Positions 24,756 through 33,760 are shown, numbered from the stretch's first letter. The stretch is 64,000 bases of DNA from Methylobacterium sp. FF17 (GCF_025813715.1 NZ_CP107532.1:5398501-5462500), one strand, 5' to 3'. The notes: generated by a model from the sequence alone, not told the origin. Program-made: numbers and translations.

Positions 24756-25834
24756 CTAGGCTTCCGCTTCGTGGACCAGTGCCTCCGTCCCGAAGCCGAG
24801 TTGCGAGGCGAAGCGGTTCCAGGTCTCGACCCGAACCTGGCCGCCGGTTGCGCGGCGATGCCCCTGTGCGAATTGGTCGTCGGGTCCCAAATCAGGCGCG
24901 CGATTTCCCAGGAATTCGATGAGGTCCGGCACGCTGGCGCTGCGCGCTGCGAAGTGGACGAAGCCGTCACGAAACCCCGCGTTGGCTCCGATCACCACCT
25001 GCTTGCGCAGACGGTGGGTCCAGGATTGCGCGACGAGCGGGTGGATCTGGCACGGCGAGTCGCAGCGTATCAGCGCCACCGGGCCGGCGAAGAGGGGCGC
25101 GACGGAGCGGGCGGCGTCCAGGGCCGTCTTCACCTCGGCACGCGCCGCGTGCAGCGCATGCGCATCGGGGTCCTTGCCTGACACGATGTCGGCGGGGCGT
25201 TCCGCGCGCATGAGCAGGCGCAAGGCCGGCGCCGCATCGCCGGAGGCGGAGCGCCGGGGCGCATTGACGAGGCTTACCACCTCGCGCAGCGCCTTGGCCG
25301 TGTGCTCCTTGCGAAGTGGGTCCATGATTTCCGGGAAGCTGGCGTTCGCCCCACGTTCGCCGAGGTCCCCGACGAGCCCGATCCCGGCGAGCCAAGCCAG
25401 GTCGCCGGGATCGCACAGGGCCGACGCGCACGCATAGGCGAGCAGGCTTGATGTCGGAGCGGAACGTCGCCGTGTCCACTGATGACCACGGCCTCGGACG
25501 CGCTCGGCATCCCACGCGGCACGTGGTGGTCCACGAGAACGGTCGGGATGCCGGGCAGGATGGTGCCTGCCTGGACGCCGAGGTCGGTCACCACGAGGCA
25601 TCCAGGCGCAAGCCTTGCGAGTTCATCGCGCACCAAGGGGGACCATGCCGACTCGCCGCGCCCGATGATTCGGACGTGGGCAGGCCTATGGCCTGTCCGG
25701 GCGAAGGCACGAGCGAGGATGGCGCCTGCCGACAGGCCGTCGGCATCATCGTGGCAGAGGACCGCCGGAGCGTTCGGTCAGGCAGCGGCGACGGCGCGAG
25801 CAAAGGCTGCTCCGTATATGGCGAGATCGGTCAT
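24756..25834 (-). pseudogene. DHH-family phosphoesterase, inactivated by a nonsense codon and a frameshift
   Basis: The ATG at 25834 has GGAG upstream. Codon 19 is TGA (25778-25780), after which the same frame continues with the DHH motifs VLCHDDADGLSAGAILARAF and TVLVDHHVPRGMPSASEAVV. Near 25456 the frame shifts: GHGDVP continues as PTSSLLAYACASALC one frame over, consistent with one lost base. The C-terminal DHHA1-type domain (GHRRATGGQVRVE) runs to 24756. The intact protein of about 355 residues would be a RecJ/NrnA-like phosphoesterase. Two separate lesions make a sequencing error less likely than true decay. Confidence 0.85.
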
Positions 25835-26129
25835 GCCCGCTCCTTGTCGCACATGCACGGGCCCTCGCCTGTCCGGAGGGATCGTCGCGACAGGCACGCG
25901 GATCCTCGCGGAGGTGCTCCCCTCAACGTGCGAAGGCGATGGCCGTTCAGGACCCCGGCTGCCTTTCGCCGAGGTGCAAGCCCAGGCTCGGGGTCTGCGA
26001 GAGGTCTTACCTGGCATACTGGCGGCCTCGCCACCATGCCAAGCTCAGCTTGGCCGCAATAGTGACCAGGTGGTCGCGTTTCGAGCGGCGCCCAAGCATC
26101 CCGCAGCACTTCGGTCGCAGGTGCCCTAT
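25835..26129. other. Gap between DHH pseudogene and DUF892 operon
   Basis: No supported gene. The only clear signal in this interval region is the EcfG-type promoter that follows it. Confidence 0.35.
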
Positions 26130-26154
26130 GGAACGTCAGTATCGCACCCACGTT
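26130..26154 (+). promoter_or_regulatory. EcfG-type promoter (perfect GGAAC-N16-CGTT)
   Basis: GGAAC at 26130-26134 and CGTT at 26151-26154 are separated by exactly 16 bases, the consensus for alphaproteobacterial EcfG sigma factors. It lies about 40 bases before the ATG of the DUF892-type gene at 26193, with an RBS AGGAAAC in between. It should place the downstream three-gene unit in the general stress regulon. Confidence 0.8.
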
Positions 26155-26192
26155 GGCGCCCGGACAACGCACTGACACGAAGTAGGAAACGA

Positions 26193-26705
26193 ATGGCTGC
26201 TACGGACATCGGCGCCGTCTACGCGGGCGCTCTGCGGAACACGCGCGCGTTAGAGAAGCAGGGCTTGGAACAGATGGAACGCCAGCTTTCCGGTCTGGAA
26301 CGCTACCCTGACTACGCCGCCGTCCTGCGCCGCCATGTCGAGGCAACGAAGGCGCAGATCGTACGCCTGGACAAGGCGTTGGCCGACGTGGGCGAGAGCT
26401 CCTCCACGCTGAAGGAGACGGTCACCAGCGTCGCCGGCTCCATCGGCGCCGCGGTCCATGCCATCGCCCAGGACGAGACCCTGAAGAACCTCTACGCAGG
26501 CTACGCCCACCAGTACGACCAAGTCGCCGCCTACCGGTCCCTGGCCGTCATCGCGGAGCGGGCCGGCAAGGTCGATCAGGTGTCGGCCTTCCACACGGCG
26601 GCCGAGGATGAGGCGAAGGTCGCCGAGGAGATCGCGGCGCTGATCGAGCCCGTCACCAAGACCTACCTCGACCTCACACTCAGCGGTGCGAAGGCCGATA
26701 GCTGA
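26193..26705 (+). CDS. Ferritin-like DUF892-type stress protein
   Basis: The 170-residue all-helical protein has the ferritin-like layout. Helix segments include YAGALRNTRALEKQGLEQME and LKNLYAGYAHQYDQVAAYRS, with acidic/His/Glu positions in FHTAAEDEAKVAEEI. It is a distant relative of the DUF892 gene at 23113. The ATG at 26193 follows AGGAAACGA, and an EcfG consensus promoter lies about 40 bases upstream. It heads a likely operon with the DUF3140 and 63-residue genes. The chemical role is unknown. Confidence 0.88.
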   Translation: MAATDIGAVYAGALRNTRALEKQGLEQMERQLSGLERYPDYAAVLRRHVEATKAQIVRLDKALADVGESSSTLKETVTSVAGSIGAAVHAIAQDETLKNLYAGYAHQYDQVAAYRSLAVIAERAGKVDQVSAFHTAAEDEAKVAEEIAALIEPVTKTYLDLTLSGAKADS

Positions 26706-26763
26706 GGATGGTTCTCGGGGCGGCCTCGCCGGGGTCGCCCTCACTTCGACCGGAAGGTGCGCG

Positions 26764-27117
26764 ATGGCCGAAACGGATGACAACGAGGCGACCTACAAGG
26801 CGTTCAAGGAGGTCGTGAACATGACTGCCTCGACCTTGGAGAAGCACCTCAAGGGCGAGGCCAGCCAGTCGGTCGGCCAGAAGAAGGACGGCGCCGGCGA
26901 GGCGACCGGCCACGAGGAGGGCCGGCGCATCGTCGAGATGCTGCACAGGAAGAAGTCCGAGCTGTCGGACGAGGACTACGGACATATGCGCAAGGTCGTG
27001 GGTTACGTTCACCGACACCTGAAGCAGGGCGGCCCGAAGGACAAGGACGCGGTCGAGAACTCCCCCTGGCGGCTGTCGCTGATGAACTGGGGCCATGACC
27101 CGATGAAGGAAACCTGA
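26764..27117 (+). CDS. DUF3140 protein
   Basis: The 117-residue, highly charged protein matches DUF3140 with FKEVVNMTASTLEKHLKGE, GHEEGRRIVEMLHRKK, DYGHMRKVVGYVHRHLKQ and the C-terminal SLMNWGHDPMK. GGAAGG precedes the ATG. It lies 58 bases after the DUF892-type gene and three bases before the next gene, so it belongs to the stress operon. The function is unknown, but the composition suggests a soluble protein and possibly nucleic-acid binding. Confidence 0.88.
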   Translation: MAETDDNEATYKAFKEVVNMTASTLEKHLKGEASQSVGQKKDGAGEATGHEEGRRIVEMLHRKKSELSDEDYGHMRKVVGYVHRHLKQGGPKDKDAVENSPWRLSLMNWGHDPMKET

Positions 27118-27120
27118 CCG

Positions 27121-27312
27121 ATGGATGATCCGACGCCCGTAGCCGTCACGGTGGAGGCATGCGGCGAGATGCATGAGCGCTTCCGTTGGCACCTGACCGA
27201 TGCCGACGGCGTGTCCGTCCGGGTCTCGCCGGAATCCTACGCCACTTCCGAGGACGCCGGATCGGCTGGGCAAGCTGCGTTGAATGCCTTCGGGGCTGCC
27301 CTGGGAGCCTAA
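27121..27312 (+). CDS. Small hypothetical protein, 63 residues
   Basis: This frame starts three bases after the DUF3140 stop and is clearly part of the same operon. The product has a beta-rich pattern (VAVTVEACGEMHERFRWHL, VSVRVSPESYATSEDAGSAG) and a short helical end. This recalls small DUF1508-like folds, but the match is weak. The function is unknown. Confidence 0.65.
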   Translation: MDDPTPVAVTVEACGEMHERFRWHLTDADGVSVRVSPESYATSEDAGSAGQAALNAFGAALGA

Positions 27313-27313
27313 G

Positions 27314-27329
27314 GGTGCCTCTCGGCACC
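27314..27329 (+). terminator. Possible terminator after the DUF892/DUF3140 operon
   Basis: GGTGCC pairs with GGCACC around TCTC immediately after the operon stop. There is no strong T-run, so the call is tentative. Confidence 0.35.
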
Positions 27330-27456
27330 TGAAGTGCTCTTATGCAGAGGCTTGGTAGAGAACGGTGACGCGAGGAGTTGATCCGTTTTGCAGGGTGTTT
27401 AGGTCCTCAAGCGCGTATGCACCCTGGGCGAGCGAGCTAGAACTCGCCGCGCAGCC

Positions 27457-27627
27457 TTAATGTTTCTGAGCTTTCCCAGCTTCGTGCATTGCCATAGCTA
27501 CGGCGACCGCCTCGCGTTCGGCATTGGAGCGTCTATCCGGGTGTTTGGCCATCGCATCCGCAACGAAAGTTTTCCAGGCCTTTGAGTTAACCGTGGGAGC
27601 AATCTGTGCTTTGTGTGACGTGGCCAT
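27457..27627 (-). CDS. Small hypothetical protein, 56 residues
   Basis: The ATG at 27627 has GAGGA about seven bases upstream. The product is basic and helical (AWKTFVADAMAKHPDRRSNA, then EREAVAVAMAMHEAGKA). I do not recognise a family. It stands alone between convergent neighbours, and the coding call rests on the RBS and plausible composition. Confidence 0.5.
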   Translation of the reverse strand: MATSHKAQIAPTVNSKAWKTFVADAMAKHPDRRSNAEREAVAVAMAMHEAGKAQKH

Positions 27628-27828
27628 CCGTAGTCCTCGATAAGTAGCGCTTTCTGGATATCACAAAGCCAAATGGTCCGAAAACGGACCAGTCTTGCCG
27701 AAGCCTTGCGGTTATGCCCAAGGGCGTAGATGCCCGTACCTAGATCCATAAGGTCCCGAGTGGATGCACGCTGTTCACAGACGACCAAGCGCAAGGCCTG
27801 CCTTGCCGCGACCTAATCGAGGCCTGCT

Positions 27829-29205
27829 TTAGGTTCGTTCCATGGCGGCCAAGCGCTCGACCTCACGCACGTAGCCGTCGGCGTCGAACTTCTTGAGCGT
27901 CGCGGCGCCCAGGCTGCGAACGTTGCCGTAGACCGGACGCGGACCCCAGGGCCGGTCGTGCAAGCCGAACAGCCAGGTCACGTTCGTGAAGGAGTTCGCG
28001 TCGCGCCCGTCGATGAAATACTTGTTGTTGAGCCGTAGCGCCGTCTCGAACGCCTCCTCGGGCAAGGCCGACCACTCCACGATCTTCTTGCCCCAGTACA
28101 TGCGCATGTGGTTGTGCATGTAGCCCGTCTCGCGCATCTCCATCATCGCCGCGTTCCAGTAGCGGTCGTGCGTCTCGCCACGTTCGAACTGCTCGGGTGT
28201 GTAGAGGTAGGGCCGCGGGTCGCTCCGGTGCGCGTCGAGGGTCTTGCGCGCCCAGGCCGGCGCGGCCTCGTAAGAGTCGTAATTTGGTTCGTAGAAGATG
28301 TGGTTCATCGCGAGCTCTCGTCGGACGATGAGCTCCTCCAGGTAGGCGGCCTTGTCGTCCTCGCCGCCGGTCGCGGCGGCCTGCACCCTGAGCGCGAGGG
28401 CAACGGGCGAGATCTGGCCGTAGTGCAGGTAGGGGCTCATGTGCGAGGCTGCGCCGGCTTCCGGCCTTCCCCGAACCGTGGCGTAGTTCCGGAAGCGGGC
28501 GTCCAGGTAGTGGTTCAAGGTCGCCTCGGCTTGCGTCGCCCCACCCCTGAACCGTCGCACGGGCCGGACGCTCTGGTCGGCCTTGAGCGTTCCGACGAGC
28601 CTCGGCACGTCGGAGAGGTCCAGGGTGCTCTCATAACTGAGGTGGTCGGCCCGGTGGGTGACCGGCTCCTCCCGCAGCGGCACGAGGTACTCGGGCAGGA
28701 GCCGGCGCAGCTTCGGACGAAGCGTGCGTGCCGCGATCTCGTGCTTGGGCGAGGCGGTCTCGACGGGCACGACAACCTCGCCCTCGACCTGCACCACGCG
28801 GCACGACGAGCGCTCGGCGAAGTCGGCATAGAAGCGCCGGACCGGCTTCTGGTAATTGCGGTCGCACACGATGAGCGCGGCCTCCGCCGCGTAGAGGAGC
28901 GCGGTCTCGACCGGCGGCTGACGGCGCACCACGAAGGCGATGCCACGTTCCCGCAAAGCCGGCCCAACCTCGGCCAGCCCTTCCAGCAGGAAGGCCCAGT
29001 GCCGGGCGTTCGCCTCGGGTATGCCCTCGGCGATGCCGTAGCAAACCAGTACCGGCAGCCCGAAGCGGTTGGCTTCCGCAATCGCGTATTCCAGTGCGTG
29101 ATTATACCTGGCGCGCTGCGACAGGCCCATCCAGTACAGGACGTAGGAGGCGCCTTCCCGGGCAGGTCGGTCGTTCAGTACCTTGAGGCGGGTCGGCTGG
29201 ATCAT
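27829..29205 (-). CDS. phr: Class II CPD photolyase
   Basis: This 458-residue DNA repair enzyme uses FAD and blue light to split cyclobutane pyrimidine dimers. The N-terminal antenna domain is recognisable by GASYVLYWMGLSQRARYNHA and VLVCYGIAEGIPEANARHWA. The FAD domain has SHMSPYLHYGQISPVALAL, LEELIVRRELAMNHIFYEPN and the class II segment YMHNHMRMYWGKKIVEW. ANSFTNVTWLFGLHDRPWG follows near the end. The length is normal. A decayed copy of its first 80 codons and upstream DNA lies 1.9 kb away at 30814-31068. Confidence 0.95.
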   Translation of the reverse strand: MIQPTRLKVLNDRPAREGASYVLYWMGLSQRARYNHALEYAIAEANRFGLPVLVCYGIAEGIPEANARHWAFLLEGLAEVGPALRERGIAFVVRRQPPVETALLYAAEAALIVCDRNYQKPVRRFYADFAERSSCRVVQVEGEVVVPVETASPKHEIAARTLRPKLRRLLPEYLVPLREEPVTHRADHLSYESTLDLSDVPRLVGTLKADQSVRPVRRFRGGATQAEATLNHYLDARFRNYATVRGRPEAGAASHMSPYLHYGQISPVALALRVQAAATGGEDDKAAYLEELIVRRELAMNHIFYEPNYDSYEAAPAWARKTLDAHRSDPRPYLYTPEQFERGETHDRYWNAAMMEMRETGYMHNHMRMYWGKKIVEWSALPEEAFETALRLNNKYFIDGRDANSFTNVTWLFGLHDRPWGPRPVYGNVRSLGAATLKKFDADGYVREVERLAAMERT

Positions 29206-29760
29206 GCTGGCGACGTCTTTCGTGATGGCCGGATGCCGAGCGAACAGGTGCTACCGCCGACATAGGGCGGCCAACGCCGTGGCCAGAGAGGCCTTGGCGT
29301 GCAACCAAGGCGGTTCGGCAACCCGTGAAGGATACGAAACGAGTAGCGGGTCGGGTTAGACCTCGGGTTCGTTGACCGCGACCCGTCTCACGTTCCGCCC
29401 TTGCCTCCGGACGCGCTTGTACGTCGGCGAAGGAAGACCAGGGATTCCTTTCACGGTGGCCGAAAGAGGCGCTCCGCGCTGCTGCTCGGGCACGAGTGGC
29501 CAACCTCTTGCGCCGCCTCGCCGCCTCGGCCTGTTCCGCCGAGATGCCGGCGGAGATCAATGCGCTCGGGTTCGGACTCGAACGGAACGGCGGCAGCGCC
29601 CGCCCCAGCGTCACCTAACCGAGACCCCCGAGCCACGGCAGTGCGTCCCATGGCATCGGGGCGCCTTCACACGGCTCCGTACGCCCGGATCGCACTACGG
29701 CGCGCTTCCTTCACGATGCCTTCAGGACGGCGTGTGCCACGCCGGCCTCGTCGGAGTACC
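29206..29760. other. Intergenic stretch between photolyase and antitoxin genes
   Basis: About 555 bases without a supported gene. Open frames exist on both strands, but none has an RBS plus a recognisable domain. The photolyase promoter and a segment duplicated at about 31060-31130 are here. Confidence 0.4.
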
Positions 29761-30135
29761 TCACAACGCGTAGGCACGCTCCTCTTCGGGACTGTCGGAC
29801 GCATCCACGACGATGCTGCCCTCGTGATGCTTGGCGTCCGACCATGCGATGCGCACGTCCTTGCCCAAGCTCGTCAGTGCCCGCATGAGCCTGTCCGTCG
29901 AGAAGTCCCGGACGAGACGATTGACGATCCGTGAAACGTCGGATTGAGATAGACCTGTCCGGGAGGCGACATCCTTTTGCGTAAGGCCACGCGCCTCGGC
30001 GATAAGGGCGATCTCGTTCGCCATCAAAATCCTGAGTCGTAGGCTTCCGGTTTCGTTGTAACCTCGGTCAGCCAGGAAATCCCCGCTGCCGATGACGGGT
30101 CCGGACTCTTCGTCATCCATCGTTGTGGTCGACAT
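29761..30135 (-). CDS. HTH antitoxin (XRE/HigA-like)
   Basis: The 124-residue protein contains a helix-turn-helix with LTQKDVASRTGLSQSDVSRI at about residues 51-70 and a conserved RDFSTDRLMRALTSLGKDV after it, typical of HigA-like antitoxins. It starts three bases after the toxin stop, so the order is toxin then antitoxin (higBA type). Such antitoxins repress their own promoter and neutralise the toxin. The gene is intact although the toxin carries a nonsense codon. Confidence 0.82.
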   Translation of the reverse strand: MSTTTMDDEESGPVIGSGDFLADRGYNETGSLRLRILMANEIALIAEARGLTQKDVASRTGLSQSDVSRIVNRLVRDFSTDRLMRALTSLGKDVRIAWSDAKHHEGSIVVDASDSPEEERAYAL

Positions 30136-30138
30136 CGC

Positions 30139-30576
30139 TCATCTCCCTGGGATTGGCGTCACGGTTGCCGCGTCTTCCCCGCGGTTGGTCCTTCTCTCGC
30201 TGAAACGGCGGATGAAAAGGTTCTTGTTCTGTAGATATGCCTCACGTGCCTTCGCGAGCCTTGCCTCCAATCTTTCGACCTGCTCCTGGGGGATCTGACC
30301 TCCCCTCGGTGACTTCTTCATCCCGGCGTCCAGGACGAATATGACTTCGTCGAACTCGACGACCTAATAGACCCTGTACTCGTCCGTGTTCCAAGGCAGC
30401 TTGATCTCAGTGACGCCGGCCAAGGTGCGGCCTCGTAGGGCCTCGTACTCGCCTCTCGGCAGGGAGCCCCCTTTCTGCAGTACCGACAATGCCGTCTCGG
30501 CACGTTCGAGCACCTCCGGAGGCAGGGCGTCGAACGCCTTCTCGGCTGCCCTGTTCACGAACGCCACTTCCTTCAC
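30139..30576 (-). pseudogene. HigB/Gp49-like toxin with an internal TAG
   Basis: A GTG at 30576 starts MKEVAFVNRAAEKAFDALPP, then LAGVTEIKLPWNTDEYRVY, the RelE/Gp49-type fold. A TAG at 30364-30366 follows. The same frame continues VVEFDEVIFVLDAGMKKSPR and a long basic helix (QEQVERLEARLAKAREAYLQ) to the stop at 30139. The region after the TAG contains the strand and helix normally needed for the RNase fold. The toxin is therefore probably truncated and inactive, unless the stop is read through. Confidence 0.82.
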
Positions 30577-30813
30577 GTCCAGGCTCGTGGCGCTTGTCAG
30601 GGATTCCTAGATATATCGGTTCCGCTATAATCACATGCGCCGTAGCAACCTTCAACGGTTCGCTCGCCAATGGCGGCACAATGGCGAGTTCTCTGGAGAC
30701 GCACCCTGGCTCCAGTTAGCGTCGGCCGTACATCACAAGGGCGGCTCTGGCTGCGCGGAGCCATGCCATCCCGACCGGCGGCTGGCTATCGCGCGACGGA
30801 GGCGGTGCCGCGC

Positions 30814-31068
30814 TCAGCGAGGGACGGCCCCCTGGTCAATACCGTGAAGCCGGCGAACCCGGTGTCGGGAGTTCACCTCGGGGAAGCCCTCAGTGATGCC
30901 GTGGCAGGCCGACAGCCGCGGCCCGAGCCTGCAGGCATTCTCGGCGGCGAGTTCCGGTGCGGCATGGACGGGTGCGCGCCGGCCCTTGCGTACCCTGTGC
31001 GGGACCTTGGAAGAGCCCTCCCACGCCGGAAGGGCACTATGGACCTCGATGTGGGTCTGCTGGATCAT
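30814..31068 (-). pseudogene. Decayed copy of the photolyase 5' end
   Basis: From the ATG at 31068 the frame reads MIQQTHIEVHSALPAWEGSS and later AENACRLGPRLSACHGITEG then FPEVNSRH. This aligns residue by residue with the photolyase start MIQPTRLKVLNDRPAREGAS and its CYGIAEGIPEANARH. Only the first 80 or so codons remain. The DNA upstream of both starts (to about 31130 and 29275) is also similar. It is a diverged partial duplication without a functional domain. Confidence 0.75.
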
Positions 31069-31285
31069 GTTGGCGGCGTCGTTCGTGATGGCCGTATGCC
31101 GAACGAACCGATGTTGCCGCCGACATAGGGCGGGACAGCACGTCCGCCTCCGCATGCATGCCGCACGCGCTACCTGTCCGGTTAATCCTTGCCGAGGACG
31201 AAACAACGCACGTTGCCCACCTGTTCTCGTGCGTTGAAGAGAGCGGCCAGGACGGTGCCGCAGCCGTGCGTGCGTAAGGTGGTGA

Positions 31286-32491
31286 ATGCCCGAGACCCGA
31301 ACCTTCGGCTCCGAGGAACGCGCGGCGGTGCTTGAGCGGCAACGAACCCTGAAGATGGCCCGGTCCGCCCATGCCTACGTCCGCGGCAATACCCTCAAGT
31401 TCTACGAGTGGCTCGACGGCCTGCCACGCGGCACCCTGCCCGAGGGCCCGCCGGTCTGGATCTGCGGAGACTGCCACCTTGGCAACCTGGGTCCTCTCGC
31501 CGATGCCGAAGGGCACGTCGCCATCCAGGTGCGCGACCTCGACCAGACCGTCATCGGGAACCCGACGCACGACCTCGTTCGGCTCGGCCTGTCGCTGGCC
31601 AGCGCGGCGCGCGGCTCGGACCTTCCGGGAGTCGTCACCGCCAGGATGCTGGAGGAGATGGTGCGCGGCTACGCATCGGGCCTGGGCGGGCCCGGCTCGG
31701 ACGAGCCTCCGCCCGAGCCGGACGTCGTGCGCACCGTGCGCCGCCGTGCCCTCGGACGGCATTGGAAGCACCTCGCGCGCGAGCGCCTGAAGGACGTCGA
31801 GCCCCGGATCCCGCTTGGGCGCAAGTTCTGGGCGCTCAGCGGCGAGGAACGCACCGCCCTCGATGCCCTTTTCGGCCAGGAAGCGGTGCGCCGCCTCCTG
31901 AACCCCTCCGGCCTCGGCGGTGGCCGTACCGACGTTCGCCTCGTCGATGCCGCCTACTGGATGAAGGGCTGCTCCTCGCTCGGCTTCCTGCGCCATGCGG
32001 CCTTGGTGCGGATCGATGAGCCCGGCACCAAGCGAAGGCTGGCGCTCGTCGATCTCAAGGAAGCCGTCGAGGCCGCCGCTCCCGCCGCCCGCGGCGCCGA
32101 GATGCCGGCGGACCCCGCCGAGCGTGTGGTGGCCGGCGCCCGCGCTCTCTCGCCGAACCTCGGCGACCGCATGCTGGCCTTGCACCTCCTGGGCAGGCCG
32201 GTGGTGATGCGCGAACTCGCTCCGCAGGACCTCAAGCTCGACGTCGCGCAGTTCGGGCGGGAGGAGGCCATCCGGGCCGCGCACTACCTCGCCTACGTGG
32301 TTGGTACGGCGCATGGCCGGCAGATGGACGAGGCGACCCGCTCCGGCTGGCGTTCGGAGGTCCTGTCGGGCAGGGACGACGGCGATAAGGCTCCCTCCTG
32401 GCTGTGGTCGAGCGTGGTGGAGCTCGCCGGTCGCCATGAGGTCGGCTACCTGCAGCACTGCCGCCGTTACGACGGAAAACTAGCCGCCTGA
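31286..32491 (+). CDS. DUF2252 protein
   Basis: This 401-residue protein matches DUF2252, a family with a kinase-like (aminoglycoside-phosphotransferase) fold. It has ICGDCHLGNLGPLADAEGHV, RDLDQTVIGNPTHDLVRLGL and LVDLKEAVEAAAP, with catalytic-type Asp residues. Near the end ELAPQDLKLD and AHYLAYVVGTAHGRQMD are conserved. GTGGTGA precedes the ATG but gives only a weak RBS. No substrate is known. It is cytoplasmic and apparently monocistronic. Confidence 0.88.
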   Translation: MPETRTFGSEERAAVLERQRTLKMARSAHAYVRGNTLKFYEWLDGLPRGTLPEGPPVWICGDCHLGNLGPLADAEGHVAIQVRDLDQTVIGNPTHDLVRLGLSLASAARGSDLPGVVTARMLEEMVRGYASGLGGPGSDEPPPEPDVVRTVRRRALGRHWKHLARERLKDVEPRIPLGRKFWALSGEERTALDALFGQEAVRRLLNPSGLGGGRTDVRLVDAAYWMKGCSSLGFLRHAALVRIDEPGTKRRLALVDLKEAVEAAAPAARGAEMPADPAERVVAGARALSPNLGDRMLALHLLGRPVVMRELAPQDLKLDVAQFGREEAIRAAHYLAYVVGTAHGRQMDEATRSGWRSEVLSGRDDGDKAPSWLWSSVVELAGRHEVGYLQHCRRYDGKLAA

Positions 32492-32716
32492 GGTCGCTCC
32501 GCCCGATTGCGGCGCCAGAACCCTGGAGGATGAGGAAGGCGCCAGGGTGGGCCCGACGGCGGATCGGAACCGGTCGCGCCAGCCTTCCGAGTCCGTCTCG
32601 TGCGGGACGCTTCGTGGCACAAGGTCGACCGATGACGCACCCCGTGGACCATAGGGCGCGACGGCTTCGTCCTTCGCAGGCATAGGGTCCGGAAGGCAGG
32701 GCGGAACCGTTACGTC

Positions 32717-33001
32717 ATGCTCGGCGCTACCAGTCGTATGGACCCGCTCGATGACACGGTGCGCACCCTCCTCGCACTCGCGGCCCGCTATCGGCCCGGC
32801 ACGATCATCGAGGCCGAGCGCGTGGTCGACGCCTACCTGACACACTTCCCGGTCTACGAGGCTCGGCGGACAGCGATGGTTGCCCTGCTCGAAGAGCTTA
32901 CCATGCCGGAACACCGAGCCCGCAATCGCGGGGGCTTGTTCGAGCTTATCGAGATGCACTTGGAACGCCGCCACCGTGAGATCGCGGTACGGTTTCAATA
33001 G
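32717..33001 (+). CDS. Small hypothetical protein, about 94 residues
   Basis: An all-helical product with LDDTVRTLLALAARYRPGTI and YEARRTAMVALLEELTMPEH. The start may be ATG 32717 or the in-frame ATG 32738. I recognise no family. It is not clearly linked to either neighbour. Confidence 0.5.
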   Translation: MLGATSRMDPLDDTVRTLLALAARYRPGTIIEAERVVDAYLTHFPVYEARRTAMVALLEELTMPEHRARNRGGLFELIEMHLERRHREIAVRFQ

Positions 33002-33055
33002 GCTGCCCGGGTGCGTGGCCAGGCCGTGCCCGAACGGGTCTGAGCCTTGGTCCCC

Positions 33056-33760
33056 TCAGGGCGTGCCGGAAGCCGGCGGCGCGTTATCGCGGGGCCGGAA
33101 GGGACAGCGCCATGCCTCGTCCACGACCCGGCCGCTGTACTGGCGCGCCTCCGAGACCTCGCCGTGTCGCGCCAGCATCGGGTTCGTCGAGCCGGCGAGC
33201 GCCTCGTCCCGCTGCAGGATGGAGGAGCGCAGCTTCTCGTAGCGGCCGGCCTCGCGCAACTGCTCGAACTGGGCGTGCAGGTTGAACACCAAGGCGGGTG
33301 ACGAGAACCGGCGCGCCGGACGGCTCGCGTTCGGGTGGAGGCCGACGACGAAGAAAGCCTCGCCTGCGAAGCTCAGCGAGAAGTGCGGGCTCTCCGGCTC
33401 GGAAGCGACGCTCTTGTCCCATGGGTGGCCGAGCCAAGCGTCCTTGTCGGCGAGCGACTGCACCCGCTCCCAGAGGTGACGCTCGAACCCTTCCTCGTCC
33501 AGCTCGCCAGGTCCTTCGAAGATGACGGCGAAGCTCTGGAACAGGTCCGGCTGCCGCCGGTACCGCGCCGCGAATGCGAGCAGCGCCGGGTAAATCCGCA
33601 TGTCGTCCCATGCCGAGGTGATGTCGCGGGCGACCAGCACCCGCATCTGTCCCTTCGACAAGGCCGACTTCGCGCCGACGCAAGGGAATCCGCCATCGCG
33701 GATGAAGTCGCGGAAGGCTTCGGCTCGCGGATGATTTCTGTCGTCTCGTGGCAGTTGCAT
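33056..33760 (-). CDS. YqcI/YcgG-family protein (GntA-like)
   Basis: The 234-residue protein matches the YqcI/YcgG family with FIRDGGFPCVGAKSALSKGQ, WLGHPWDKSVASEPESPHFS, LSFAGEAFFVVGLHPNASRP and NPMLARHGEVSEARQYSGR. One member, GntA, is known as the N-hydroxylase of pre-guanitoxin, but most relatives have no assigned substrate. The start is taken at ATG 33760, where similarity begins; RBS support is weak. It follows the glutamine amidotransferase gene by 107 bases on the same strand, possibly in one operon. Oxidation of an amine or guanidine group is a guess from the family. Confidence 0.85.
   Translation of the reverse strand: MQLPRDDRNHPRAEAFRDFIRDGGFPCVGAKSALSKGQMRVLVARDITSAWDDMRIYPALLAFAARYRRQPDLFQSFAVIFEGPGELDEEGFERHLWERVQSLADKDAWLGHPWDKSVASEPESPHFSLSFAGEAFFVVGLHPNASRPARRFSSPALVFNLHAQFEQLREAGRYEKLRSSILQRDEALAGSTNPMLARHGEVSEARQYSGRVVDEAWRCPFRPRDNAPPASGTP

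Noticed and set aside
24570..25181. Plus-strand frame with a hydrophobic start
   Set aside because: Apart from the first 30 codons it is antisense to the DHH pseudogene and shows no domain.
29102..29614. Minus-strand frame with a protein-like stretch (AEQAEAARRRKRLATRARAA)
   Set aside because: It runs into the photolyase start in another frame, lacks an RBS, and has no recognised family.
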